64,000 nucleotides of DNA from assembly GCA_021234155.1 (NCBI GenBank), contig JAJEKV010000431.1, positions 62,001-126,000 of the forward strand. The letters run 5' to 3'. Shown here piece by piece: positions 46,340 through 59,700 of this stretch; position 1 is the first letter of the stretch; the number at the start of each line of letters is the position of its first letter. The translations under genes were made by a program, and so were the position numbers. The notes under the pieces were generated by a model. It ran no database searches. It was not told the DNA's origin and worked only from the letters and a program-made list of their open reading frames with translations. The DNA is from Isoetes taiwanensis. Lineage: Eukaryota; Streptophyta; Lycopodiopsida; Isoetales; Isoetaceae.

Positions 46340-48377
46340 TCACAGTGCCACAAATTCTTCATGCCTTATTACCATGTCATCATCGTAAGAGTAGCCATAG
46401 CCAAAAGCAGACTGCATCGACGACGACTCCTGACAATGCGAAAATGCAAGGAAACAGATATTATACGACCCTACGTGCATAAATGAAAATAGAAATCTAA
46501 AATAAAAGCTCTATTCAAGATCTGAAACAAAGATCTGCAAGTTTTTTCTCTGGAATAGAAAGGATTTGTCTTAAATAGAGTTAACATAACACACAATGAA
46601 CTTACAACACATCTCTTCTCCACAGAGAAGATCTGCTCACTTGCTGCTTATACGGACGATGACTCTTGTAGCTCCTCAGTAATATCAATATCTTGTGTAA
46701 CTTGCAGATCCGTTAGCAATGCCTAAAACCAAAACATTATACGGCTGATCCTCTAGCTCCAGGCACCCAGGTAATTAAAATACTCACTCCTGCGCCATGC
46801 ACAGCACCCAACATTTTGTTAACCTGTACATGTGAAGTCATTATAAACCTGGTGCAAATAAAATCCCAGTCTAGACTAACAATAAACTTGCCCAATGCCT
46901 GCAACCTAAGTTTGCAATTCTCTGCTCTTAGTCCATCTAAGTCCTGGTTACACTGGATGCAAATATTTTAGTTAGAACACTTCCATCATACACTTTATTT
47001 CATGCACAATTCTTTTATATACCTTCCGTCAATTTCTTTTATATACCTTCTTTTATATACCTTCCTGGTTATTCCCTCAATTTCTGCTTGAAGGGTGTTG
47101 GCAAAATGATCATGCTGAAATCCAAGAACATAAGTTATTGCTAAATCCAAGGTGATCGTTTAGGTCAGGAATAAATAAATGATTATAATACACGCTGGAA
47201 AAAAAAGGACATTTACTTGCCTTCATCTTGAGCTTCTGCTTTTCAACTCTTAATTCCTACATGAGCTCAATTATAAGGATGGATGACAAAGGGGCAACAG
47301 TTGGTGCCATCACTGCCATGCTAACCTGAATGACTTCTTTGTTACCATCTGCAACTGGAAAACATGGCATATACAATGTTCGTATATCCTTCAATTCGGC
47401 GTTCCGGTTGCATGGGTTACCTTCATTTTACAGAGCAAAACATGCAAAAGAAAAAGAAAAAGCCCATTTCCAGCCCTCAAAATAAAACATATGTCTTCTG
47501 AATTCAACAGTCTGTAAACTGGAGTGAACCTTCGAAGCATTCGCATTAGGCAAACAAAAGGCAGCGCCATTATGGGAAATCTTGAAGAAACGGCCAAATG
47601 AGAAAGCTCGCCCTTGATTCAGCTAGATATGTGTCTTCCCAAGAATGTCAGATCCTTATTATCCAGGAAATATAGCATGAATATTTGCACAAATAGCATC
47701 CAATTCATACCTTGTAATGCTAATTTTAAGCAAAAGCCACACATTCTAGAGCGAAAGGCCTGGTTATATTGCCAGTTTCCAGGTTTCCAGGCCGAATGCC
47801 AAAGCATAAATAGTATTAACAGGTCAGGGACCATCATTAGAGAGATCAATCAACTCCAACATTACTATATTCAGTTAAGGCACATACCAACAGTGGAAGT
47901 TCGGCTGCTACCAGCATATCTAAAATGCCCATTCTTTAGCAAAACTTCTATCGATTAGAACCCAGGCATGTTTTCCAGCCATATTCAGCATTGAATAGGT
48001 ATTCTGCATTCGAATCATCTCAAGCAGACATCATTTCGGCGCAGTATAGCAACAAATATATCCGGAACTGCAATATTAGCTGGTAACATCAGAGATAAAC
48101 TGACTTACTGTGTCGGCAACCTATTTTGGCTGAAAAAAATGACTTACAGACCAAATTGAAATCGTTGGATACCTGGGAAAAGCGGGAACAGAAATAGAGA
48201 GGCCTAGTCAGCCTTTAGATATGGAGATAATCACCGGAAGAGTCATTCCATCGCCGAATGAATGAGGAAAGAATGTTACAGTTCTCAAGAAAAAGAAATG
48301 CTTCAGGATATGACCATTTTTTCAAGCGACGGATTAGTACGACATTCTCGCCATCTTGCTCGTTCTTCTTCAATAAG
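46340..48377 (-). CDS. Unrecognised coiled-coil gene, 3' exons
   Basis: A chain of small exons with exact phase agreement on the minus strand: 48377-48315 (LIEEERARWRECRTNPSLEK), unresolved exons, then 47354-47326, 47256-47221 (GC donor), 47114-47061, 46943-46881, 46823-46788, 46722-46651 and a last exon 46429-46340 with stop. Almost all introns are phase 0. The product is charged and helical (ELRVEKQKLKMK; HDHFANTLQAEIEGITRK; DLDGLRAENCKLRLQALGKF), then VNKMLGAVHGAG and an acidic/Ser end with FGYGYSYDDDMVIRHEEFVAL. It looks like a coiled-coil protein with a disordered tail. I do not recognise it. It appears intact in the part seen; the 5' end was not found. Confidence 0.6.
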
Positions 48378-49411
48378 CTGTGGTATGTTTCCCAACTTGA
48401 AAAGATTATTGTGAAAAAACCTATCTTAGATAGCTGATTCAAGTGTGGTTAAGCCATCAGAAAAAATCAGACATGCCAGATTCAACAGTCTGTGGCCTAG
48501 ATTTTTGTAGTAGAAAAATACCGAACGGCATTGCAACTCATCCTCACCATAGGCCTAAGTGAAAAAACCAATGAAATCTGTAAGCGACTGCTCTGATCAA
48601 AAGAGGGAAGAGGCAAATCTCCCAGTGATAGCCAGCTTAGCCAAATCTTCACCTTGAGCTCAAACCGGATTTAACAAACTTCACCGCAAAAGAAATCGTC
48701 ATTAAACCATTGAGGAATTCGACCGCCTAAATGGTCACTGATTGTTCCTGGTTGCCCGAATCTGTCGCTATGCCTGATGCATGCAGAGAGACAGCTTTAA
48801 TTTCTTGTGCAGCTAGGTCTTGATGCACATTTGTGTAGAAAACAGAGTCGGTCGAAAAGAAATGCGATAAGAATAGACGAAAAAGAAAAGACAAAAAAAA
48901 AAAAAACCCGCAAAAAAAGTTGTGCCACTACACAAGGTCACATTAATTTCCAATGACACCTCACAAAATAAGCCCCTTTGGCATAAAACGTGGTGGAATT
49001 ATAGGCCATTGATGCGGCTTGGCGATGGTCGTACTTCGAATCCCAGGAAGAAATCAATTTTTTTCCTTTTTTTTCTCTCTGTATTTCTTTTCAAGGCCTC
49101 ATGCTGCCATTAAACTAATGGGTCATTAAATATTGCTATGCCACCTCATCACCTACATTAAATGCAATCAATAGGTGGCTAAACCTAGGCCATTATGTAA
49201 CATATAAGGTGGCGCCACCTCAAGGTGGCATTTAATAACATTAACTTTTTAATCAACGGCCGAGATCAAACGCCTAAATCCAATGGCCTAAATCAAAAGC
49301 CCCAAATAAGGGTGGCACCATCTGGGCCGTCGATCTCACACGTTCAACGGTCCAGATGACAACACCTCAATCTCTACCACCAAGGGGGCTGCTTGGGGTG
49401 ATTCGAGGTGT

Positions 49412-49620
49412 CATCATCTCGGCCGTCGATCTCAGATCTGGACGGTCCAGGCGGCGACACCAAAATCTCTATATACATTTGGTACACTTGGGGTGGATTG
49501 AGGTGGCTCCACCAGGGCCGTCGGATCTCAAATCTGGACGGTCCAGGCGGCGACACCAAAATCTCTATATACATTTGGTACACTTATATAATTGTATATA
49601 TACAAGTGTTTGTACTATGT
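49412..49620 (+). repeat. Duplicated 'ggacggtccaggcggcgacacc' type repeat with TA edge
   Basis: Two direct copies of about 80 bp (49420-49490 and 49510-49585) share GGACGGTCCAGGCGGCGACA and 'tctatatacatttggtacac'. The second runs into TATATAATTGTATATATACA and 'ttgtactatg', the same edge as at 61988-62050. Confidence 0.7.
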
Positions 49621-50444
49621 AGGGCCTGTACGGAGTTGATGTGTATATGTATTGAGGATTGTAGACAGTAGATCACTATATTCCATAAGTTTTTGTGGAG
49701 AATATATTATTACTGATAGTGTTGGGTAAATAAAGGCATCCCTTAAGAATATCATCAGATCTTTAAAAAGGCTTCTAGGTTTCTCCATATGCCAGATTAT
49801 TCTTCCGACCAATGGTCAGGATAGCAATGAAGCAAGATTTAGTGATTATGTAGTACAGAATAGTCACATAAATGCTCTATGATTGACAAATACATATAAA
49901 TTATACACAATGGTTAATTAAGGTATCCAAAATACACCAGAGACACACACAATGGTCGTAAAAGCCCCCCAGAAGTCAAACTTGGGCACATCCAAAATGC
50001 ATCAAAAGGGATGATGTGCACAATGGACCATTAGAGGGATCCACGTCGTGCCACCACTTGGGTGGGTCAACATCAACATTATGTAGGTTTTTAACATTTT
50101 AAGATTCCCTGTATTTCATGAAGATTGTAGTAAATTCCCCAAGGCTCTGTTACAAATGCGAACCATTTAGTGTTCATTGTAGTCATCTGAAGAGTTATTT
50201 AATGTTGTGGAAGAAAGCTAGATAGAACCGATCATATGATATAAGCCAACTAATCCCTAGCACCATAAAGATATCGCCTTCCAACTCCATGCTGCTTTCA
50301 TGAATTAAGTTTCCAATTTACCTATTGAACCTTAGAATCAACAGATGCAAGTCGTAGGAATGAATATACATGCAGGAATTTGATATATTCGATATATTCC
50401 TACGATGTAAATTCGAGATGGCGACAACATGGAGTGCTTTTAAC

Positions 50445-50590
50445 TAGTTTAGGAGTGTTGACTGGCGCTTTATGTGCTCGTTCGCACAATTAACTATCAA
50501 CCTTCTCAAAAAACACCTAGTTTAGGAGTGTTGACTGGCACTTTATGTGCTCGTTCGCACAATTAACTATCAATCTTCTCAAAAAGCACG
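50445..50590 (+). repeat. Tandem duplication, about 73 bp unit
   Basis: Two adjacent copies contain 'tagtttaggagtgttgactgg' (21 bases; key part TTTAGGAGTGTTGACTGG), 'gctcgttcgcacaatt' and 'cttctcaaaaa'. There are only a few differences. Confidence 0.8.
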
Positions 50591-53263
50591 CCATATCATC
50601 TAGAATCTCTAGTAAAAATAGCATAAATTCATATGATGCAAAGTCAAGATTGCGATCGTGTGCGAAGTGAGGTAAAAGGTGTGAAAGAGCCTTGGTATAT
50701 GAGAGATGCGCCTTATACCCTATGGAACTCGCCTACATTAACATAATTGAAGTGTTTATCAAGTGACAACCGTCTGAAAACTCCAATTTTTTATTAGGGT
50801 TTTCGCGTCGGAAACATCTAGCAAGAACAATCTTCATATCATCGGACCCAAAGGCACTCAGTTCACTTAGCTCACTTGACATTTCACTTTAAAAATGGAC
50901 CCCCTCATGGCGTGGGATCAAAGATATCGGATATAGAATACAGAGATCACAGTAATTACGCAGTAATTACACTCCATTCCATTCGCATATACTTTGTGCA
51001 CAAGTTCAAGAAGATACGATCAATTTTTTTTAATATTGAGGGCAAAGCCAAATATAGCCAATCCTGTCAGAGATTTATAAACCTCTAACAGTTGTGATAC
51101 ATTATCGTATTTAGACAAATAATATGTCATAATGTAATGAAAAAGTTGCTTAAGGTATCAAAATGCGCTAGATTTTCTAAAGGCTAGTAGGGGTCCACAA
51201 ACCTCTCTGTGACAATGCCGTTTGCATTGTCAAATGCAATTGCAAATATCCAGAAGAAATGGAGACAAAAATCCTATTTCAACTCCAAATCCAAGCTTGG
51301 CCGAGCCGCGTTAGGGGGACGGTGGAAGAATTGATTGATGTAGCCGGGCCCCTTCTCAGTGAAGCTTGCCCTAGAGCCGTATACACAGCATACTTACCTG
51401 GAGCATCTCAAGCCCTTCCATGTTATTTGCAAACCACGTATTTACAAAAGTCCATTGCCATCCTCCAAGTATATTTAAGTTCAATTTGCTCACGAAAGCC
51501 CAAAGTATCAGAATTTAAAAAAGTACTTTTGAACCTTCAACAACCCAAGCAAGACAAAACGTTATCAAGAGATTATTCCACGATCTAGAAGTAAGACGTT
51601 GAATACATACCTATAAGAACATTTATTTATGAGACACGGATTCACAAACAAAGAAAAAAAAAATAGAAAATATAAAATTTGACCTTATGCAATTCACATC
51701 CCCAATGAAACAAAAATTGGTAAAGAAAATCATAAAATACACAATGCTTCAATCGGGTGTATGAAGTTACATCAACCCACAACCTCTGGAGCTTCCATTC
51801 TTCTAAAGTCATGTAACACATTTGCTGCATTAACAATATTCACATCTCATTTTTTCTCTTCTTTTCATTAAGAATGTCCATTACGTCTATCAAACAATAG
51901 CGTTTCAATTGATCCCTGCCTAAGCTCTAAAATATCTAGGGTGTTAGATACTACTGGCTCTGCACCTAGAAATAGAGCCTGTATGTTCTGTTGTGTATTA
52001 TCTATTAGCCAAGAAGGCAGATCATGAACCCATGGCATCCCATGGATACAATCTCATCAATCCCTGGATGATGCAAGTGAAAGCGACCTTGCCAACAGAC
52101 CATGTGCAAGCTGTTGGCTGCATGCCAAGGTAGAAAACTTCACATGGAAATGAAGGTCTAAAGACATGCAAGATGCAGCGAAATATGGCCTAATTATGGA
52201 AGTTCTACTCTGCATACTGAACCCAAATTCCATGTTGGTGATTACATATAAAGAAAGAGATTTTAATCCTATAAAGCAAGAGAAGTAAGATTTCCTAAAA
52301 TTCATGAATCATGCCGATCCTTTGAAACCTTTAGAAGGACTCCAACTCCAAAAAATACGCTCCAAATATTTGCATATAGCTTTGCATCAGGAGAAACTAT
52401 AGTCAAAAGCTTCGATAAAAGAAGAAACCAGGTTCTATAAAGCAAGAGAGAGCAAGCTAATTCCTACAGTTCCTAAGTCTTGCACTATCTTGACCCTTTA
52501 AAATCCTTATCACATACCCCTCCAAAAACTATGCAGCAATGCCTTATTTTGCAAAATGGAGTCTTGGCTACTTGTAAATAAAGAACACATCATAGTACCA
52601 CATGGATTTGAGAGTTGAATATAAAATGATACGAGAATTAAGGCATGTGAACATCTTTGGATTTAGAGCTGTTAGACAGATTGTAGCCAAGGAGGTTAGT
52701 TACCTGTAAAATAAAGAATAAAAGAGAGTAAAAAAAGCTCCTGCAGATTCTGTCTTTTCACCTCTCAATGGGTTCTGAAACAGCTGGTTCTGCTTCAAAT
52801 TTGGCAACTTCAACTTTGGAGAAATTTGCCCTTCTAAATTATTTTGCCACAGATGAAGCAAATTTAAATTTTGAAGCTTACCAATGCTTGCCGGAATTTA
52901 GCCGCGTACACATTTGCAACACCTATATCAGAGGTTGCGGAAGCATTAGACTGAAATGCTTTGCCATGCACTTTCAGTTAGAATAATTAGCTAGAGATGC
53001 ATGAAGAACATGATACAAAAACATCAAACCGAGGGAATGCATGGTGACTAAAGGGTAGAACCATCTACAGACTGTAGACAACCTTCAGTAGCTTCAAGCT
53101 GCAGCTCCATAAACGCAGTTTCTCGCCAGTTAACGGTCTATCAGAAGGCAAGAAGAAAATTAGAACAATGTTTAAAGGTCTGTGTACTGATTTCAATAGA
53201 TCTTAAGTAGATCTCAAGTTTATCAGATATCATTTCTAATGTAGATTCAAAAAACAAAAAAAC

Positions 53264-53694
53264 GGGCGCCCGTATATCGAGTCCGGGATGTGGTGTTTCC
53301 GGACTTTTTTTGTGGTGTTTCTGGACGCCGTTATCAGCCACTGTGCACTTCACAGTTTTAAGCCCAGAATCAACTGTTTTAGGTCATTTTTTGCTTGATC
53401 CGGCTCTATCTGAGCTCAAATCACTTCCTCTCTTCATCAAACTAGTGTTAAAGAGGAAGGCAAAGCGATTGGAAGGGCTTTTGAAGCATTTCAAGCCGTC
53501 CAGGGAGCTGCAAGAAGGATCCGACCAAAGATTTTGGCTCCGCCGCGCAGTTTCGCGCTTGGTTTTTGGCCAGAAATACCACTTTTTGGCCAGAAACACC
53601 ACTTCCAGAAGCATTGGGTGTTTCTGGACGTCCAGAAACACCATAGGCAAATTGTCCGGAAACACCACATCCCGGACTCGATATACGGGCGCCC
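53264..53694. mobile_element. MULE-type MITE (copy 2), 431 bp
   Basis: TIRs of about 40 bp begin GGGCGCCCGTATATCGAG and are flanked by a perfect 9-bp duplication CAAAAAAAC (53255-53263 and 53695-53703). The interior is related to the MITE at 11867-12316 in the opposite orientation. No transposase is encoded. The near-perfect TIRs suggest a recent insertion. Confidence 0.88.
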
Positions 53695-53703
53695 CAAAAA
53701 AAC

Positions 53704-56700
53704 TACAAACCGCCTAGAGCACAGAAGTTATATTTGCTCAATCCATGAGAAGCAAAGCATACAAAGCGCAGAGACGTAGATGAGGCCCTTAGCAAATGGA
53801 CCTGAGTTTTCTCTCTGATTGGTGGTTACATTCCAGCATCTACTGTCTAAGTTTACTAAGCATAAAGCTAACATGCATCAACATGGAAAAATTGGAAAGA
53901 AAACCAAATATTATCCCAGAGCTAAAAGAATTCTTAAAAAAACTGGCCGTGTGTTGGATTTGAATTCGTAGACTCCTGGCCAGCAAAGATTTAGAATCAA
54001 GTTACTTTTAGCTTCGATCACTAGAAAAGAATTCCGGTAAAAATCCTACACAAATCCACCGTCTCAAAAATTCCTGAGTTAGCGCCGCTCCTCCGCTCCT
54101 TAATGCAAGGTTTTTGCTTCTACTAAGAAATACTTTCTTTCCCTTAATCGGCTTGGCTTGCCGGCAGCATCCCACAAGCTGAGAGGGTAACGCCTAACAA
54201 AGAACATGATACAAACTATGGAAAAAAAAACCCTGATACTTCCAGCCTGGATATTCACAATGGCATTTCTCCCATTCATTTTGCAAGGCGTTATCTATTT
54301 CGCAGCTCGCTATGGCAGCCTTGAAATGCACAGCAAAGCTGCAGATCCGGCAATAGATAAGCTGAAGAAGAAATCGATTGCAGAATGCTTTTGGCATGGC
54401 GGCGTGTTGTTGCGGGAGAGAGAGGAGCAATGCACGGCTGCAAAATTTTCAATAAGCCATCTGAACACCTAAGGAAACATTAAATTATGACTGCCGCATT
54501 AATTGCTAAGGGTTGAGATGATAACCCCAATGGTTGCACACCTTCCTAGCACCTTCCAACCTATTTTTTGACGGCCAAGATTAAACTTTTCCTTTAATCC
54601 TACGATGCCGAGATGTGGAGCAGGCCCACATGCATGCCCATGCATGCCCCCATAGAGATCTGACGGGCACAATTGCGCCACCTCTTTTTCCCAATAGTGA
54701 ATGGCCGAGATCAATTTAAATATATAAACGATCTATATCACAGGACACATCCAAATAATTTTATATATATTACGATATAATAGGACAAGTCTTTGTACTA
54801 TTAATGGGCCTATTAGCCATGGTTTATGAAGATCCGAGATAAAATCCAAGCTTAAACATATCTGTGCCTAAAGTTCAGTGTCAAGAATTAAGTTAGAAGA
54901 AATCAATAATAGTGGAAGTTGGATCGATCAATTGTTCTGTCACACAAATGGGAGTATGCATCTAGACTAAAGTTGTGAAATTTTGAGTTAAGTCCCTTGC
55001 CTGATAGCTATTTGATGATCATCTCCAAATAGGAACTAATATGTTGCATTGCACATTCCACTCCTAATTCCCTTGTTAAAACACTCGTCCTTTAGCCTGT
55101 TAGAAGATTCTCTAGCAGTCAGTTGTACTATAAGAATTATACGAAATCGACAGGTAGTTTGTGATTGAGATTTTTTTATGAATATTTTGGCATAAAGGTT
55201 TTAAACAACACCTGGTTAAACTCGTATGAAGTTGAGTTGTTAATGTTTTAGTAGGTTTGATCCACACAGTTTCTTATGCCGTCATGGTAATTGTAAATCA
55301 TGGTAAACTTGAATAATTTAATATGAAGAAAACTAAGACCAATCATTTTACTCGAATTGTTAGCCATTGAGAATTTGAGCAAGAAGTTGTTAATTGGTTG
55401 AGGAGTGCTTATTTGACTTGAGCTTATACTTAGAACCTCACATTAAAAGACCACAAGGAAGAGAAAAAATGTGTTGCACGATCAAATTTACAAAGCAGGC
55501 AAATTAAATGAATCCAGACTATTGCAAAACCCCAACATCACAAAGAAGACATCACCAATAACACTACAACTTCTTCATGTTGGTAGGTTAAACGTGCGAT
55601 ACAAATTACACATAGTGATTACCAACAAAAAAACTTGTGTGTATACCAATATTTGTAGCCCCGAGTCCAAGAAAATTTAGCATTTTCATCTCCCTTAAAC
55701 CTGCTCCCTATTTGTCAAAAAGTCACAAAAAACAATGGTTAGAACATATTGCCATAGTTATAGAATCAATGTTACTGGCCCATGGACATTGTAAATATAG
55801 GGATTCTAATGCGTAAGACATTTTGCCTTGCGACATGCATGCAAAAAATAAATAGATGTTTGATTGTCACCTCATTAGTTCTAGATATTCACCTTAAAGA
55901 GTATATATGAATGAAGCCAATGCAAATACAAAGAAAAACACAATTAAGGGATAACTTATGACACATTCCTTTTATGTGGTGCACGTTTAGGAAGTTGGCT
56001 TTTAATTTGGATTTTGGTGCTTAGGTTAAAGGTGAGCTGCTTCAGAGATGGAATTCCTTCAGCTACTTTCTAGTCTAGCTTATATTTTCATATTAAAATA
56101 AAGTATATGGCAGTCTCAAACCTTAGCCAACGTACATGTACATATAAAACAACACTATATTTCATAATTGGGTTGATCATGATTTCAAAAGTAATGACCA
56201 AGAACCAAGATCACACCTTAGCCATAAAGTGACCACAAATTAACAGAAATTGTTTGGCCGCAGATTACCATTTAACAAATAGGTCTTGGGATATGGTTTA
56301 AAGGTCAATGAGAGAGATTTTGCCTCAGATTAAGGGATTAAAATAAAAAAAAGAAAAAAGAAAAAATGAATGTCTAGTCTATAATGAACCTCATAAATTT
56401 TCATTGCAAATGAAGTTTACACACCTTAATTTAAATTATGAAACCTCACTTATTTGCATTTGATCTAGATGGTATACAAATAATGTTTATTTCCAAACCA
56501 TGCAAATGCACTAAAGGCACTAAAAGCTAAAAATATTTTAAATGCAAACTGCACTAAAGCCAAACCATTTTAGATTATAAGTTGAATGCAAGACAGGACA
56601 AGTTGTCCAACTTCACAGGCACACTTTATCAAAGATTAACTGGGCTTGCATAATTTTCATAAGCACAGCAAGATTATGAAAACTATGCAACCTCCATTCA

Positions 56701-59700
56701 CAAAGACATCAAAGGGCATTTCCACTTGGAAAATTACACGTTTTCGGTGCTTGGGCAGGTTACGTTGGTACCAAATAAGTAAAAGATATCGAATTCAAAC
56801 ATGAGAGTTGAGTGTTCAAGACATTGCAGATCTTATTGCCCAAGATAGTTCTTCTTTTCCTTTTTTTCCAAGTGCCAAATGTTCTAAACCAAACAGCTAG
56901 AACTCTCAGCAAAAGCAGAATGAATTTCATTTGCGACGTTTTCACCCTCCCAAACCAAAGATAAAAGCTCAAACCTGTTTATGGACATAATTTATACGAG
57001 TACCTCTAAGTCGAGGTCGTGTCATTTGCCAAATTTTAGAATTAGTGGCTTTAAAGGGCAATTTAAAGTGACTTGATGAGTTTATTTAAGATTGTGTCTT
57101 ATACTGTAACTTTCGAATTTCCCCCGACTTAAACTCCTGAAAATCAACCTGGAAAACGTCATCACCAAAAGGCAACATGAAACAAGAGCCATAAAATAGA
57201 ACCGTGCAAGTAAAACTTAACACGCATACATTTCTCATAATCAAACCGCGACATCATACATATAAATCTCCAAAATTTGTCTTTGCTGTATGAACCCCTA
57301 GCTAGAAATATTCGACATTAGCTGTGAAGATTAGAGTTATTTGTTTCCTATAGCAATGACTATAATGAAAGCGCACTTAAGCTACCAAGAAAAATGCATT
57401 CCTTTATAAGGAGAGATGAGTTTATTCAGGCTATTTTATAGCTAGTAGCTAGAAGTCATGCATGCTTACTTTGGTCTCAATCTGCTGGGTCTAGTCAAGA
57501 TTTCTACAGCAACAGATATAGTGGATCTGGCCAGTCTAGTTGTTGAACACGGGGAAAGAAGGACACAAACTTGTTGCTGGAATCGGTGGGACCTTTGTGT
57601 CTTTTGTTTACCTTTTTCCCTGGCCCGCATATCACAGCAATATTTCAAGCAGAAACATGTCTTCTGCTAATGCAATCATAAATATGATTGCCAGCAACAC
57701 GGCCACTGCATTTTTATTCTTAAAAGATAAATGTTAATAACCATCTAGAATTCCTTTTTCCTGGATATTCAGTTAGCTCTTGTTAATGACTTATATGAAA
57801 TTTGGGCGTGTCCTGTCATCCACCATCTCCCTCTGGATTGTAACTGTTTTTCGTTTTTAGCAGTTTGTACGAAGCTCTTAACAGATGCAAGAAGCATGTA
57901 TGAGTTATAAGATGTAACAATTATACCACTTGTGGGTTCGCATGTGTGGGTCTTCTGAAACTCCATTTAGCATATGAGAGGGCACCCAAAAAAGGGGCCA
58001 AGCAGCAGTTTGTTGACATGCTGAAAAATGCAGGTGTCACAGGGATACATGGAATAAACTGGATGGCAACATCGACAAAAGGGTCGACAAAGGCCGCTTG
58101 ATGGAATTAGTGATTGATCCCTTTCTTGGAAAGGAGAGTAAATTCATAATAAATGTTAAAAGTAGCTTGAATGGGAATGATCAAGGACCTCTCAACATTG
58201 GATCCAAAAGATTATGAAGTTCAATCATTTAAAAACTTTCTTTGATCCTCTCAACTGGTAATAAAAATTACCTCCCAAACTTTCTTTTGGTGATGAATCG
58301 TTATGCAAGTGCATTCTGGCCGGGTGCGAAAAAAAGCTTCCATCTTTAGTTTGTTGTACACACTTGGTAAGCATTAAGCACCTGAATTAAGTTAGACCAG
58401 AACTATGAGACATTGAACTGTTAGCACAAATGCAACTATCCGGAAGGAAGGCATATGCTACGACATCAAACATGTGGACAGCACATTAATGACCAAGTTA
58501 TAAGAGTTGACAAAGATGCTAGGTGAAGTAGAAGCCCAACATCCGGTGTTCTCATTCATCATCCGGTTTGTCACCCAAGAATTTGGCTAGAAGTCCATCT
58601 ACCTCCCATGCGGCCTAGAATAAAGAGCATTGGTTTATCCATCCCGATACAAACGATTAACAGATAGGGGCATACACGCGCCACATATTTGCTTATGATG
58701 GAGCAACCGCACAACAGAAACCAACAATATTGATTATCGAAATGGGTTTCAAATTTAGAAAAAACGGACATAATATTTTAAAACCATGGGTCGCATGCCA
58801 AAACGATCCATAAGATCCGAATATGGCTATGAATGACATCCAAACAGAAATTTGTTGTGCACACACAAACTTAAAAGACAAACTCTTCTTTGTTCTTTAA
58901 ATCATGAGAAAATACAAATCGGTTATTGCTTCATCGCTCTTTTGAATGACCTCCGACATCAAGCCGAGGTTTCAACCTCTCGACGTCGAGATTTTAACAT
59001 GCCGCGTAACATCCAACACGAGCAGAGCATGAAAATATGATGTAATGGAGAAAAAGAGAGGGATGAGAGCACATAAATAAACAACCTCTCAAATCAGAAA
59101 TAGAAATGGCGAGTCATTCATCTTGGCATTTATAATGAGAAGCATGCATTGAGCAACATTTTGCATAAACAATATACAACATGAACTTATACCTAGTGCA
59201 AAATAAAGACATGGCTTCCAAAGAACAGGTCCCCTATTTGTAATCGGGCAAGGACCCTAGATTTGCCAAAGAACAAGCGCAAGAAGTTATCTTGAAGTTA
59301 AAAGAATTTATGAAGGTGCAAACTTTGCAAATTTAGAGAGCATTATGGCTTGATTTACATGGAAACAATAGGATTTAGTGAAGCTCTACATCCGGGACTT
59401 AATCGAGGTCTACAATCCCATTAACAACAACAATCGCATCACAACAAAGCATTCTTGCCCACAAAGGATGTGGATTCAATTTTCCATTTGTGTCCAAAAT
59501 ACGAAAAGATAAAAATATTTATGCCATACCACTATGCAACTCAATAGTACAATCAGGTTTGCACGTCCCAAGAATCGGCAAGCAAATACAACTCTCCTTA
59601 GCCACAACTCTATGTAGTCACGGAAAAGCCAAAAAATAAACCGATGCAACAGAAGTAAAAAAGGTGGATATCGCGAATCGCTTGAATGAAATTTAATTTT

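Larger units (their letters stand above)
48378..53254. other. Gene-poor interval with short repeats
   Basis: No confident gene. A possible tRNA-like SINE head lies at about 48960-49060 (CTTCGAATCCCAGG as a B-box-like block, then T-rich). ORFs at 51259-51588 and 52768-52986 resemble nothing known to me. Confidence 0.4.

Noticed and set aside
48960-49060. Genuine tRNA gene
   Set aside because: A B-box-like block is present, but no cloverleaf with paired acceptor and anticodon stems could be drawn. At most it is a SINE head.
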